Below, in pieces: positions 1 through 7,372 of a stretch of 15,300 nucleotides of DNA (position 1 is the first letter of the stretch; each line of letters starts with the position of its first letter). A program made the position numbers and the translations under genes. This stretch comes from Gammaproteobacteria bacterium. GTDB taxonomy: Bacteria; Pseudomonadota; Gammaproteobacteria; Competibacterales; Competibacteraceae. The DNA is taken from NCBI GenBank assembly GCA_003562535.1, contig PWUP01000165.1, positions 1 to 15,300 of the forward strand. The letters run 5' to 3'. Under the pieces are notes generated by a model that saw only the letters and a list, made by a program, of their open reading frames with translations, was not told the origin of the DNA and made no database searches.

Positions 1-1419
1 GACATTCTGTTAGCGACCCGAACTTGGATCACCCAAGTTTTCGATTGGTTTTTATTGTCCAGCGGCAATATTTTTGTTCTGTTTTGCTTGATTTTGATTG
101 TGTTGCCGGTCGGTAGCATCCGCATTGGTGGGCAAGAAGCGACCCCAGATTTCTCGCGTATGTCTTGGTTTGCCATGCTGTTTGCTGCGGGTATGGGGAT
201 CGGCCTGATGTTTTGGAGTGTGGCTGAACCGGTCGGGTATTATACCGAATGGTTTGGCACCCCGTTGAACGTGGCCGGTGGCACTGAAGAAGCCAAAGCA
301 GCGGCTTTGGGTGCAACCATGTACCACTGGGGTCTGCATCCTTGGGCGATCTACGGCGTGGTGGCCTTGTCCTTGGCCTTTTTTACCTATAATAAAGGCT
401 TGCCTCTGACCATCCGTTCAACCTTCTACCCCTTATTAGGTGATCGCGTCTGGGGGCCGATCGGTCATGTGATCGACACCTTAGCGGTGATTGCCACCGT
501 GTTTGGTCTGGCGACTTCCCTAGGTTTTGGTGCCCAACAGGCGGCAGGTGGCCTAGAATTTCTATTTGGCATTTCCAGTGGTCTGACCACACAAATCGTC
601 ATCATTGTGGGTGTGACCCTGGTCGCGCTGGTTTCGGTAGTGCGCGGGATCGATGGCGGTGTGAAAGTGCTGAGCAATATCAATATGGTGTTTGCCGCCT
701 TGCTGCTGCTGTTTGTCATGGTCGCGGGTTCTCTTGTAGCCTTGATCGCTAATATTGGCACCACGGCAACGGCCTATTTTGACTACCTCCTGCCCTTGAG
801 TAATCCGGTCGGTCGGGACGATGAGACCTTCTATCACGGCTGGACCATATTCTATTGGGCGTGGTGGATTTCCTGGTCGCCTTTTGTGGGCATGTTCATT
901 GCCCGGGTATCGCGGGGACGCACAGTGCGTGAATTCTTAATCGCTGTGTTAGTGGTACCTACACTGGTCACTATTTTGTGGATGAGCGCCTTTGGCGGTA
1001 ATGGATTAGAGCAAAGCATCGCCGGTGTCGGTGCTTTAGCCGAGGGAATTGGTAATTCCTCGCTGGCGCTGTTCCAGATGCTGGAAAACCTGCCCTTGAC
1101 CGCGATCACCTCTTTCTTGGCCATTGTGCTGGTCTTGGTGTTTTTCGTCACCTCCTCGGACTCTGGGTCGCTGGTGGTGGACAGCATCACTTCGGGCGGT
1201 CTCACCAATGCCCCAACCGCACAACGGGTGTTTTGGGTGATCGTCGAAGGCACAATTGCTGGAGTGCTGTTGACCGTCGGCGGTGCCAATGCCTTATCCG
1301 CCCTGCAAGCGGGGGCCGTAAGCACGGGCTTGCCGTTTACCATTGTGTTACTGCTGATGTGCGTGGCCTTGGCTAAAGGTCTGACGCATGAGCGTAAGCT
1401 GCTCAAGCTCAGTCGTTAA
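1..1419 (+). CDS. BCCT-family betaine/carnitine/choline transporter, 5' end outside window
   Basis: Secondary transporter of the BCCT family (Na+- or H+-coupled uptake of glycine betaine, choline or related trimethylammonium solutes) in the inner membrane. The frame is open from base 1 without an obvious start, and its first residues already look like the first membrane helix, so the N-terminus lies upstream. Seen in order: the SWFAMLFAAGMGIGLMFWS stretch with the GMGIG glycine motif of TM3, the tryptophan-rich signature WTIFYWAWWISWSPF followed by GMFIARVSRGRT, and VTSSDSGS near the C-terminus, which corresponds to the Na2-site segment of BetP. The GMGIG form fits Na+/betaine-type members better than CaiT-type exchangers (inference). 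The tail after the last helix is only about 15 residues, so it lacks the long C-terminal osmosensing domain of BetP. Family certain, substrate not. Confidence 0.95.
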   Translation, partial: DILLATRTWITQVFDWFLLSSGNIFVLFCLILIVLPVGSIRIGGQEATPDFSRMSWFAMLFAAGMGIGLMFWSVAEPVGYYTEWFGTPLNVAGGTEEAKAAALGATMYHWGLHPWAIYGVVALSLAFFTYNKGLPLTIRSTFYPLLGDRVWGPIGHVIDTLAVIATVFGLATSLGFGAQQAAGGLEFLFGISSGLTTQIVIIVGVTLVALVSVVRGIDGGVKVLSNINMVFAALLLLFVMVAGSLVALIANIGTTATAYFDYLLPLSNPVGRDDETFYHGWTIFYWAWWISWSPFVGMFIARVSRGRTVREFLIAVLVVPTLVTILWMSAFGGNGLEQSIAGVGALAEGIGNSSLALFQMLENLPLTAITSFLAIVLVLVFFVTSSDSGSLVVDSITSGGLTNAPTAQRVFWVIVEGTIAGVLLTVGGANALSALQAGAVSTGLPFTIVLLLMCVALAKGLTHERKLLKLSR

Positions 1420-1430
1420 TCAATGTGATG

Positions 1431-1530
1431 ACCCCCTCACCCTAGCCCTCTCCCTTTGGGAGAGGTGCTGACTAAGCGTTCAGTTCCCTTAAACTCCCTC
1501 TCCCTGTGGGAGAGGGTGGGGGTGAGGGGA
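1431..1530. repeat. Nested palindromic REP-like intergenic repeat between convergent genes
   Basis: Two perfect inner hairpins are visible: CCTCTCCC/GGGAGAGG with loop TTT (1447-1454/1458-1465) and CCCTCTCCC/GGGAGAGGG with loop TGT (1496-1504/1508-1516). The outer flanks, CCCCTCACCC near 1433 and GGGGTGAGGGG near 1520, are also complementary, so the whole block can fold as one large cruciform-like structure. This is the C-rich interspersed repeat type common between genes in many proteobacteria. It sits between the convergent 3' ends of the transporter and the smr gene, where it may end transcription in both directions or protect mRNA 3' ends (inference). No T-tract follows, so it is not a classical rho-independent terminator. 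Confidence 0.8.
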
Positions 1531-1551
1531 TGTAAATTGGGTAGGGCGGCT

Positions 1552-2106
1552 TCAACGCCCCAGCAACACATAAATCGCCCCCGTGCCACCGTCCATCGGT
1601 CGTGCCGAACAAAAGGCGAGAATATCGTCACGTTGTCGCAGCCAGGTGTTGACTTTAGTTTTAATCACCGGCCCTTTATGCCGTGAGCGCAGTCCTTTGC
1701 CATGAATAATACGCACACAAGTTATATGTTCGCGTTTAGCGGTGTACAAAAAGTGCAACAGAGCCTGGCGGGCCGTGGCGACGTTCATCCCATGTAAATC
1801 CAATACCGCGCTGACCCGATACTGCCCCCGCCGCAGTTTACGCAGCACATTATTTTGTACCCCATCACGGCGGTAATACAGTTCTTCGCCGGTATCCAGT
1901 TCATCCGGTTCTTCCGGCCAACTCAGTAGCTCGTCAACGACTTGGCGCTCATCGTCTTGGCTTAAACGGGGCTCGGGGCGGGGGCGGTGGTTATGTTCAA
2001 CACGATCATGAGGTACTGGGCGCACCGATCCCACAGTTTCGCGGAATAGAATCCGGTCTTCGGGAGAGAGTTTTGCGTATCGAGTCATTGGGAAACGGGT
2101 TGCCAT
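1552..2106 (-). CDS. Smr-domain protein (SmrA/YdaL-like, possible nuclease)
   Basis: Protein of 184 aa with a C-terminal Smr (small MutS-related) domain. LDLHG lies at residues 102-106 and IIHGKG at 133-138. The C-terminal block FCSARPMDGGTGAIYVLL is typical of proteobacterial stand-alone Smr proteins. The charged N-terminal half (LSPEDRILFRETVG) also matches that family. Smr domains have been linked to DNA nicking or RNA cleavage; the substrate here is unknown. ATG at 2106 is used here; the second Met (residue 7, at 2088) is a reasonable alternative, and neither has a convincing Shine-Dalgarno sequence. The gene is divergent from surE and convergent with the BCCT transporter. Confidence 0.9.
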   Translation of the reverse strand: MATRFPMTRYAKLSPEDRILFRETVGSVRPVPHDRVEHNHRPRPEPRLSQDDERQVVDELLSWPEEPDELDTGEELYYRRDGVQNNVLRKLRRGQYRVSAVLDLHGMNVATARQALLHFLYTAKREHITCVRIIHGKGLRSRHKGPVIKTKVNTWLRQRDDILAFCSARPMDGGTGAIYVLLGR

Positions 2107-2132
2107 TAGTGGGCTTTACGGAAATAATAGCT

Positions 2133-2182
2133 TAATCAGCTTCAATGATCATGCTTGCGGGTTGGACTCGCAGTGCTGATTA
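2133..2182. repeat. 8-bp inverted repeat in the smr/surE divergent intergenic region
   Basis: TAATCAGC (2133-2140) and GCTGATTA (2175-2182) are perfect inverted copies 34 bp apart in the 97-bp divergent gap. They could be two half-sites for a regulator or a long-loop hairpin. No good sigma70 promoter pair could be placed nearby, so a regulatory role is only a suggestion, and chance occurrence is possible. Confidence 0.25.
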
Positions 2183-2203
2183 GGGTTGCGTAGCCTCTAA
2201 CAC

Positions 2204-2965
2204 ATGAGCGGTACAATGATTATTTTGGTCAGTAATGATGATGGTTATCAAGCTGCAGGCATCCGCCACTTGGCAGCGGCTTTGGGCACGGTTGCCCGAG
2301 TCATCGTCGTCGCGCCGGATCGCGACCGCAGTGGCGCGAGCAATTCATTGAATTTGCGCCGCCCGTTATACGTTACCCGTCACGAAAATGGGTTTTACAG
2401 CATCGAAGCCGGTACACCGACCGATTGTGTGCATTTGGCCATAACTGGGCTGTTGGAAGAAGAGCCGGATATGGTGGTTTCCGGTATCAATGCGGGTGCC
2501 AATATGGGGGATGATGTGATTTATTCAGGCACGGTTGCGGCGGCGATGGAAGGGCGGTTTTTAGGGTTGCCGGCCATCGCTGTGTCTATGGTGGGAGCCA
2601 ATCCGCAGAATTATTCAACCGCAGCGCAAGTGGCCCGGCACTTAGTCACCTATTTGGGCGAAAAACCCCTACCACCGGATACGATTTTGAATGTCAATGT
2701 CCCCGATTTGCCTTGGGATGAACTGGTTGGTTTTAAAGCCACCCGCTTGGGTAATCGGCATCGTGCCGAACCTTCAATCCGTGCGGCTGATCCCCGCAAT
2801 CGACCGATTTACTGGATCGGTCCGGCTGGCCCCGAACAAGACGCTGGCCCAGGGACGGATTTCCATGCCGTGCGTACCGGTTATGTTTCCGTGACACCGC
2901 TGACCGTTGACTTAACCCGCCACAGTGCTTTGGAGCCACTGTCCGGCTGGCTGGATGGCTTATGA
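2204..2965 (+). CDS. surE: 5'/3'-nucleotidase SurE (survival protein)
   Basis: Metal-dependent nucleoside monophosphate phosphatase of the SurE family, cytosolic. It carries the N-terminal metal-binding motif SNDDG, the DRDRSGASNSL segment with the conserved Ser, SGINAGANMGDDVIYSGTV and AAAMEG. Length is 253 aa from the ATG at 2204. A second ATG at 2216 gives a protein starting MIILVSNDDG, which puts the two metal-binding Asp residues at 8 and 9 exactly as in E. coli SurE, with a weak purine-rich GAGCGG just upstream. I consider 2216 at least as likely. The stop overlaps the pcm start by 4 bases (ATGA). First gene of the surE-pcm-yqaA-nlpD-rpoS block. Confidence 0.95.
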   Translation: MSGTMIILVSNDDGYQAAGIRHLAAALGTVARVIVVAPDRDRSGASNSLNLRRPLYVTRHENGFYSIEAGTPTDCVHLAITGLLEEEPDMVVSGINAGANMGDDVIYSGTVAAAMEGRFLGLPAIAVSMVGANPQNYSTAAQVARHLVTYLGEKPLPPDTILNVNVPDLPWDELVGFKATRLGNRHRAEPSIRAADPRNRPIYWIGPAGPEQDAGPGTDFHAVRTGYVSVTPLTVDLTRHSALEPLSGWLDGL

Positions 2966-3618
2966 ACCCATCATCCGGTTTAGGCATGACCTCATTGCGA
3001 GCCAGGCAGCGCTTGATCAAACGCCTGCAGCAGATGGGGGTCAGTGATCCACGGGTATTGGAAGTGATACGCGACACCCCGCGCCATTTATTCCTTGATG
3101 AGGCGTTAGCGAGTCGGGCTTATGAAGACACCGCCTTGCCGATTGGTTTGGGGCAAACCCTGTCACAACCGTTTGTCGTTGCACGGATGACGGAAGTTTT
3201 ATTGCGGGATGGTGTACCCGACAAGGTGTTGGAAATCGGTACCGGCTCAGGCTATCAAACCGCTGTGCTCGCTCAATTGGTGCCACAGGTCTATTCCGTA
3301 GAGCGCATTAGCCGCTTATTGGAGCGCGCCCGTGAACAACTGCGCGATCTGGGTTTGCATAATGTGCGCTTGAAATACGCCGATGGTCATCACGGTTGGC
3401 CACGCTATGCGCCCTTTGATGCGATTATTGTTACGGCGGCTGCTGCGCACGTTCCGCCCGAGTTGTTGCAACAACTGGCCGTAGGGGGGCGTTTGGTGGC
3501 GCCTGTAGGGCCGGCGTATTCCCAGCAATTGGAAGTGTATGAACGGCGTGCCAGTGGCATGCACCATTATTCACTGGGTGGGGTCAGTTTTGTCCCCTTA
3601 TTGGAGGGATTAGAGTAA
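2962..3618 (+). CDS. pcm: Protein-L-isoaspartate O-methyltransferase
   Basis: Transfers a methyl group from S-adenosylmethionine to L-isoaspartyl residues in aged proteins, starting their repair; cytosolic. Of its 218 aa, the family segment FLDEALASRAYEDTALPIG spans about residues 44-62, followed by GQTLSQPFVVARMTE. The SAM-binding motif I (VLEIGTGSGYQTA) lies near residues 89-101, and YSVERI follows. The start overlaps the surE stop in an ATGA; an internal Met at residue 9 is possible but would lose the coupling. The stop overlaps the next gene's ATG by one base. Full length, no anomalies. Confidence 0.96.
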   Translation: MNPSSGLGMTSLRARQRLIKRLQQMGVSDPRVLEVIRDTPRHLFLDEALASRAYEDTALPIGLGQTLSQPFVVARMTEVLLRDGVPDKVLEIGTGSGYQTAVLAQLVPQVYSVERISRLLERAREQLRDLGLHNVRLKYADGHHGWPRYAPFDAIIVTAAAAHVPPELLQQLAVGGRLVAPVGPAYSQQLEVYERRASGMHHYSLGGVSFVPLLEGLE

Positions 3619-4196
3619 TGGCCCCGTTTGCCCTGCTGTATGGGCGGGTGATGAGCTGGTCACGCCATCGCCATGCGCCGTATTATTTAGGTGCTTTGAG
3701 CTTCGCCGAATCCTCGTTTTTCCCCATCCCCCCTGATGTCATGCTGGCTCCGATGGCCTTGGCGCGTCCACAATACGCTTGGTTTTTTGCGCTAATCACC
3801 ACTGTGACCTCCGTATTGGGGGGGGTGTTAGGTTATCTGATTGGCCTTTACCTGCTGGAACTGGTCGAGCCTTTATTGCACCAACTGGGCTATTGGGACG
3901 GTTATTTACAAGCGGTGGAATGGTTTGCCGTTTGGGGATTTTGGGCGGTATTCTTGGCCGGGTTTTCGCCGATACCCTATAAAGTGTTCACGATTGGCGC
4001 AGGGGCTGTGGCGATGGCGCTGCCCCTGTTTGTGCTCGCGTCATTGATTGGACGGGGTGCGCGGTTTTTTTTGGTTGCGGGTCTGATGCGCTGGGGCGGG
4101 GTACGCATGGAAGCGCTGCTGTACACTTATGTGGAGCGCTTAGGCTGGGCAACCGTGATTTTGGCTGTCGTGCTGTATGTTTGGATTAACCTATGA
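3618..4196 (+). CDS. YqaA/DedA-type VTT-domain inner membrane protein
   Basis: Integral membrane protein of 192 aa in the VTT (SNARE-associated/DedA) superfamily, YqaA branch. Seen: the amphipathic, proline-bearing entry motif FAESSFFPIPPDVML around residues 30-44, the second proline-containing segment FSPIPYKVFTIGAGAV in the middle, a GRGARFF segment, and several hydrophobic stretches including a C-terminal helix. DedA-family members have been linked to lipid-carrier or phospholipid translocation and envelope homeostasis; the role of this branch is not settled. TAATG links it to pcm (1-base overlap) and ATGA links it to nlpD. Its place between pcm and nlpD suggests co-translation with the envelope and stress genes. 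Confidence 0.9.
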   Translation: MAPFALLYGRVMSWSRHRHAPYYLGALSFAESSFFPIPPDVMLAPMALARPQYAWFFALITTVTSVLGGVLGYLIGLYLLELVEPLLHQLGYWDGYLQAVEWFAVWGFWAVFLAGFSPIPYKVFTIGAGAVAMALPLFVLASLIGRGARFFLVAGLMRWGGVRMEALLYTYVERLGWATVILAVVLYVWINL

Positions 4197-4945
4197 TTAA
4201 GCCAGTGTTGCTTTTCGTGTTGGTGGTTGTGCTGACTGCATGTACCTGGACAGGGGGTGAGCAGTTAGACGCATCCCGCCCTGCCATTCATGTCGTCGAG
4301 CGGGGTGAAAATTTATTCCGCATTGCTTGGCGTTATGGGCTGGATTATCGCGATATAGCGACGTGGAACGAACTGGACTCGCCCGATTTGATTTTGGCGG
4401 GTCAACGTCTGCGCCTTCATCCACCGGGTATTTCACGGCGGGAGATTCAACTGGCCAGCCGTGCTCCAGCGGCTCCGGCGGTCAGCCCGAACACCACACC
4501 AGCGACCAATGCCCGTGCGGCGCCTGTAGCGGCTGCGCGTCCAAATCGTCAGCCGAGTTCCAGCTCAAACCGCAGCGGTTCCGGGGATTGGCAATGGCCC
4601 ACTGAGGGACAGGTTGTGGGCCGTTTTAATCCCAATCAGCCCGGTCGCAAAGGCATACAAATTAGCGCGACTCCTAGCCAAACGGTACGCGCCGCATCAG
4701 CCGGTGAGATTGTGTATCGTGGCTCAGGGTTACGGGGTTATGGTCGGTTGCTGGTGGTCAAACATTCAAGCAGCACCTTAAGCGCTTATGGTCATTTGGG
4801 ACGGATTTTCGTCGCTGAAGGGGATCGCGTTGAGAAAGGTCAGGCGATTGCCGAGCTTGCAGATACGGGATCAGCGGCTATACTGCACTTTGAAATCCGT
4901 AAAAACGGTCAGCCGGTCGATCCCATGCCCTATTTATCCGGCTAA
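4193..4945 (+). CDS. nlpD: NlpD-like lipoprotein, LysM plus degenerate LytM/M23 domain
   Basis: Probable outer-membrane lipoprotein that activates a cell-wall amidase (AmiC in E. coli) during daughter-cell separation. Seen in 250 aa: a signal peptide with lipobox LTAC (Cys17; no Asp at +2, consistent with outer-membrane sorting), LysM at about residues 32-76 (IHVVERGENLFRIAWRYGL), a Pro/Ala/Ser-rich linker at about 80-130, and a LytM domain to the end. Metal ligands of active M23 peptidases are missing: the expected HxxxD is RKGIQI, and the first His of HxH is replaced in ILHFEIR. It should therefore be a regulator rather than a peptidase, as for E. coli NlpD. Overlaps the upstream gene by 4 bases and precedes rpoS by 103 bp. 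In E. coli the main rpoS promoter lies inside nlpD; that may also hold here. Confidence 0.93.
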   Translation: MIKPVLLFVLVVVLTACTWTGGEQLDASRPAIHVVERGENLFRIAWRYGLDYRDIATWNELDSPDLILAGQRLRLHPPGISRREIQLASRAPAAPAVSPNTTPATNARAAPVAAARPNRQPSSSSNRSGSGDWQWPTEGQVVGRFNPNQPGRKGIQISATPSQTVRAASAGEIVYRGSGLRGYGRLLVVKHSSSTLSAYGHLGRIFVAEGDRVEKGQAIAELADTGSAAILHFEIRKNGQPVDPMPYLSG

Positions 4946-5036
4946 TGACACCACTAAATCAACTAATCAGAATCAAACAACTGCACTAACCAGAGGAAAA
5001 ACTTTCGCCTATACGCTCTATTAGTGATAACCACTC

Positions 5037-5043
5037 AGGAGGT
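5037..5043 (+). promoter_or_regulatory. Strong Shine-Dalgarno sequence of rpoS
   Basis: AGGAGGT lies 5 bases before the ATG at 5049, near the ideal complement of the 16S 3' end. It fixes the rpoS start and is the strongest ribosome site seen in the window. A short AGTG/CACT stem (5023-5026/5032-5035) lies just upstream. No structure that clearly hides the site was found by eye. Confidence 0.8.
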
Positions 5044-5048
5044 CGGTC

Positions 5049-5963
5049 ATGGTTCAATCCATACAACCGGTTGTACATGAGCATCCACAACAGGTGGGTG
5101 TGTTTGCGGGGGAGAATGAGTGGGTCACGAGCGAGCGGAGTCGTCGGCCCGGTATTGAGGAGTTGGACACCACACGGATGTATTTGCGTCAGATCGGACG
5201 TAAACCGTTGTTGACGGCGGAGCAAGAAGTGTATTTTGCTCGTTTAGCCCAACAGGGTGATGTTCAGGCGCGCAATCATATAGTGGAAAGCAATTTGCGC
5301 TTAGTGGTTAAAATTGCGCGCCGCTATACTCATCGGGGCTTGACCCTGTTGGATCTGATTGAAGAAGGTAATTTAGGTCTGATTCATGCGGTCGGTAAAT
5401 TTGATCCTGAACTCGGGTTTCGTTTTTCGACGTATGCCACATGGTGGATTCGCCATCATATTGAGTGCGCGATTAGCAACCAGTCGCGCCCCGTGCGCTT
5501 GCCGCTGAATATCGCCAAGGAGATTAATCTGCTGCTACGTACCTTGCAGCAGTTGGCGCAACGCTTGGATCGTGAACCGACGCTTGAGGATGTCGCGGTT
5601 GCCTTGGGACGCGATGTGGATGCGATAAAAAGCACTTTAGCCATTAATGAGCGCGTTAGTCTAGCTTACAGTAAGTTCGGCACTGATGAGTCGCGACCAT
5701 TGCTCGATACCCTAGCGGCTGATCAAGAGCTTGAGCCATTGCATGTGCTGCAGCAAGCCGATTTAATGAATCAGATCGAGGTTTGGCTCAAGCAACTGAC
5801 GGAGAAGCAGCGCGCGGTCATCATGCGGCGTTTTGGGCTGAACGGTCACGCGCGAGCCACACTTGCTGAAATTAGCGCGGAGATTGGCTTAACTCGCGAG
5901 CGGGTTCGCCAGATTCAAATCACCGCACTGCGGCGTATTCGGCAGATGCTGGAGACGGGGTAA
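5049..5963 (+). CDS. rpoS: RNA polymerase sigma factor RpoS (sigma-38)
   Basis: Sigma70-family factor of 304 aa placed directly after nlpD, so most likely the general stress/stationary-phase sigma factor. Region 1.2 starts near residue 39 (ELDTTRMYLRQIG). Region 2 contains ESNLRLVVKIARRY, LDLIEEGNLGLIHAV and FRFSTYATWWIR (about 79-135). Region 4.2 ends with GLTRERVRQIQITALRRIR (about 280-298). Lys157 aligns with E. coli sigma-38 Lys173, which favours C at promoter position -13 and supports RpoS over RpoD. Odd points: in region 2.4 the usual RQTIERAI reads RHHIECAI, so the Gln that reads the -12 base is His136 and the conserved Arg is Cys140. The N-terminus is short relative to the 330 aa of E. 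coli RpoS. Confidence 0.93.
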   Translation: MVQSIQPVVHEHPQQVGVFAGENEWVTSERSRRPGIEELDTTRMYLRQIGRKPLLTAEQEVYFARLAQQGDVQARNHIVESNLRLVVKIARRYTHRGLTLLDLIEEGNLGLIHAVGKFDPELGFRFSTYATWWIRHHIECAISNQSRPVRLPLNIAKEINLLLRTLQQLAQRLDREPTLEDVAVALGRDVDAIKSTLAINERVSLAYSKFGTDESRPLLDTLAADQELEPLHVLQQADLMNQIEVWLKQLTEKQRAVIMRRFGLNGHARATLAEISAEIGLTRERVRQIQITALRRIRQMLETG

Positions 5964-6018
5964 TGTTTATGCTATGTTGCACCTGCATATTGCAACTTAA
6001 CAAGCCTGTGAATTATTA

Positions 6019-7356
6019 ATGTCAGAGACCCAACTTGCCGACACCCCCTTGCCTAACACCCGCTATTGGGCCGTCAAGGGGGTTATGGAACACACGTTAC
6101 GTGAGTCACTTGCTAACGAGATTCATGCCCGCCCGCCCCCGTCGCTGACCGCGCCGTGCCGTATTTCATTTCTGGCCTTGACCTCTGGTGAACGGGGGGG
6201 GCAACGTGACCGCGACCATGTCGTCGATTTGTGTCGGCGTTTTGGGGTTGCTGAACCCCCACCAGCGGCCATTTTTTGGCATGTGGATGTCGGGCCGTTT
6301 CGGCTGAATTGGGAACGTCACAATGAATTTTCCGCCTACTGGTTTATCCGTCAAGGAGCGATTGTCCACCCCTTTCGGGATTGTGTTATCGAACGGGTAC
6401 CTGCCGATTGGCTGGCCGATTTAGCCGGCGAATTGCTGGTCGCGACGCATCTGGAATTAGAACACCAGGACGCTCCCGAACGCGGTAACGATGACCTGAA
6501 TGAACTGTTTGCCTCAGACAACTTGGCCGCCAGTATTGTGGCGGGGGGGTCAGCACGGGTGTGGACGGATTTTCGCCTCCAAGGCGATGGGTTCAGCCGT
6601 ATATTGGTGCGTGATCAAAACCTGACCCCACGCCAAGCCGGTCGTTTAGCGCAGCGGTTGTTCGAAATTGAGACCTATCGGATGATGGCCTTATTGGGCT
6701 TTCCCTTGGCTCGACAGGTGAGCGCCCAAGTCAGTGACGCCGAAGCGGGTTTGGCGCAGTTAACCGAACGGCTGTCGTCCAGTGAAGGCACCAGCAGCGA
6801 CCCCGAACTCTTGGATCAGGTGACTGCGTTGGCCGCTGAGGTTGAGCGTTTGTCAGCAGCCGTTAATTATCGTTTTAATGCCACCCGTGCTTACCACGCT
6901 TTGGTACAACGGCGCTTTCAACACTTGCGTGAGCAGCGTTTTGAGGGACGTTCCACCCTCCAAGAATTCATGGATCGGCGCTTATCACCGGCCATGCGCA
7001 CCTGTGATTCAGTGGCTGAACGGCTAGCGATTTTATCCGAACGGGTAGGACGTGCAGCGAATTTGCTGCGTACCCGAGTGGATGTGGCGGTCTCGCAGCA
7101 AAACCGCGACCTATTGGCCTCGATGGATCGGCGCGCGCAGATTCAACTGCGCTTGCAAGAAACCGTAGAGGGCTTATCCGTCGTGGTACTGAGCTACTAT
7201 CTCAGTAGCTTACTTGGCTACGGTTTCAAGTCCCTAGAGCAGGCTGGAGTGCCCATCAATGCCACTTTGGCCACGGGTTTGGCCGTGCCGGTTGTGGTGC
7301 TCACCATCTGGTTTGGGATGCGCCGGCTACGCAGTAAAATGCTGGCCGACGATTAA
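6019..7356 (+). CDS. DUF3422 family membrane-anchored protein, function unknown
   Basis: Protein of 445 aa matching the DUF3422 family by its N-terminal signature LANEIHARPP (residues 31-40), an LCRRFG segment, and LNWERHNEFS (about 96-105). The middle (about residues 235-385) is rich in heptad-like Leu/Ala/Arg/Glu and should form helical or coiled-coil structure. Two hydrophobic segments near the C-terminus (about 386-405 and 412-430) with a basic end (RRLRSK) suggest a C-terminal membrane anchor. No catalytic motif recognised. The start is an ATG 55 bp after the rpoS stop with no strong ribosome site. It may be read through from rpoS, since no terminator separates them apart from a weak 6-bp GTTGCA/TGCAAC pairing at 5976-5996. 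Convergent with the acetyltransferase, 4 bp apart. Confidence 0.88.
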   Translation: MSETQLADTPLPNTRYWAVKGVMEHTLRESLANEIHARPPPSLTAPCRISFLALTSGERGGQRDRDHVVDLCRRFGVAEPPPAAIFWHVDVGPFRLNWERHNEFSAYWFIRQGAIVHPFRDCVIERVPADWLADLAGELLVATHLELEHQDAPERGNDDLNELFASDNLAASIVAGGSARVWTDFRLQGDGFSRILVRDQNLTPRQAGRLAQRLFEIETYRMMALLGFPLARQVSAQVSDAEAGLAQLTERLSSSEGTSSDPELLDQVTALAAEVERLSAAVNYRFNATRAYHALVQRRFQHLREQRFEGRSTLQEFMDRRLSPAMRTCDSVAERLAILSERVGRAANLLRTRVDVAVSQQNRDLLASMDRRAQIQLRLQETVEGLSVVVLSYYLSSLLGYGFKSLEQAGVPINATLATGLAVPVVVLTIWFGMRRLRSKMLADD

Positions 7357-7372
7357 ACGTCTAAACGTCGGC
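7345..7372. terminator. Inverted repeat at a convergent gene junction, possible bidirectional terminator
   Basis: GCCGACG (7345-7351) and CGTCGGC (7366-7372) form a perfect 7-bp stem with a 14-base loop that spans both stop codons of the convergent DUF3422 and acetyltransferase genes. GGCC/GGCC pairing outside it could lengthen the structure. There is no T-tract on either strand, so termination efficiency is uncertain. Confidence 0.35.

Noticed and set aside
1437..1686. Two overlapping short open frames across the palindromic repeat (minus 1437-1631, plus 1456-1686)
   Set aside because: Their peptides (for example LTPTLSHRERE) are the well-known spurious translation of this repeat type, and they overlap the real smr gene on the other side.
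4193..4945. nlpD product as an active M23 peptidase
   Set aside because: The metal-binding His/Asp positions are replaced (RKGIQI, ILHFEIR), as in non-catalytic amidase activators.
5009..5021. CTATAC-like -10 element before rpoS
   Set aside because: No -35 match at a suitable distance; a single hexamer in an AT-richer gap is not enough.
5976..5996. GTTGCA/TGCAAC hairpin after rpoS as a terminator
   Set aside because: Only 6 bp with a 9-base loop and no T-tract; could be chance.
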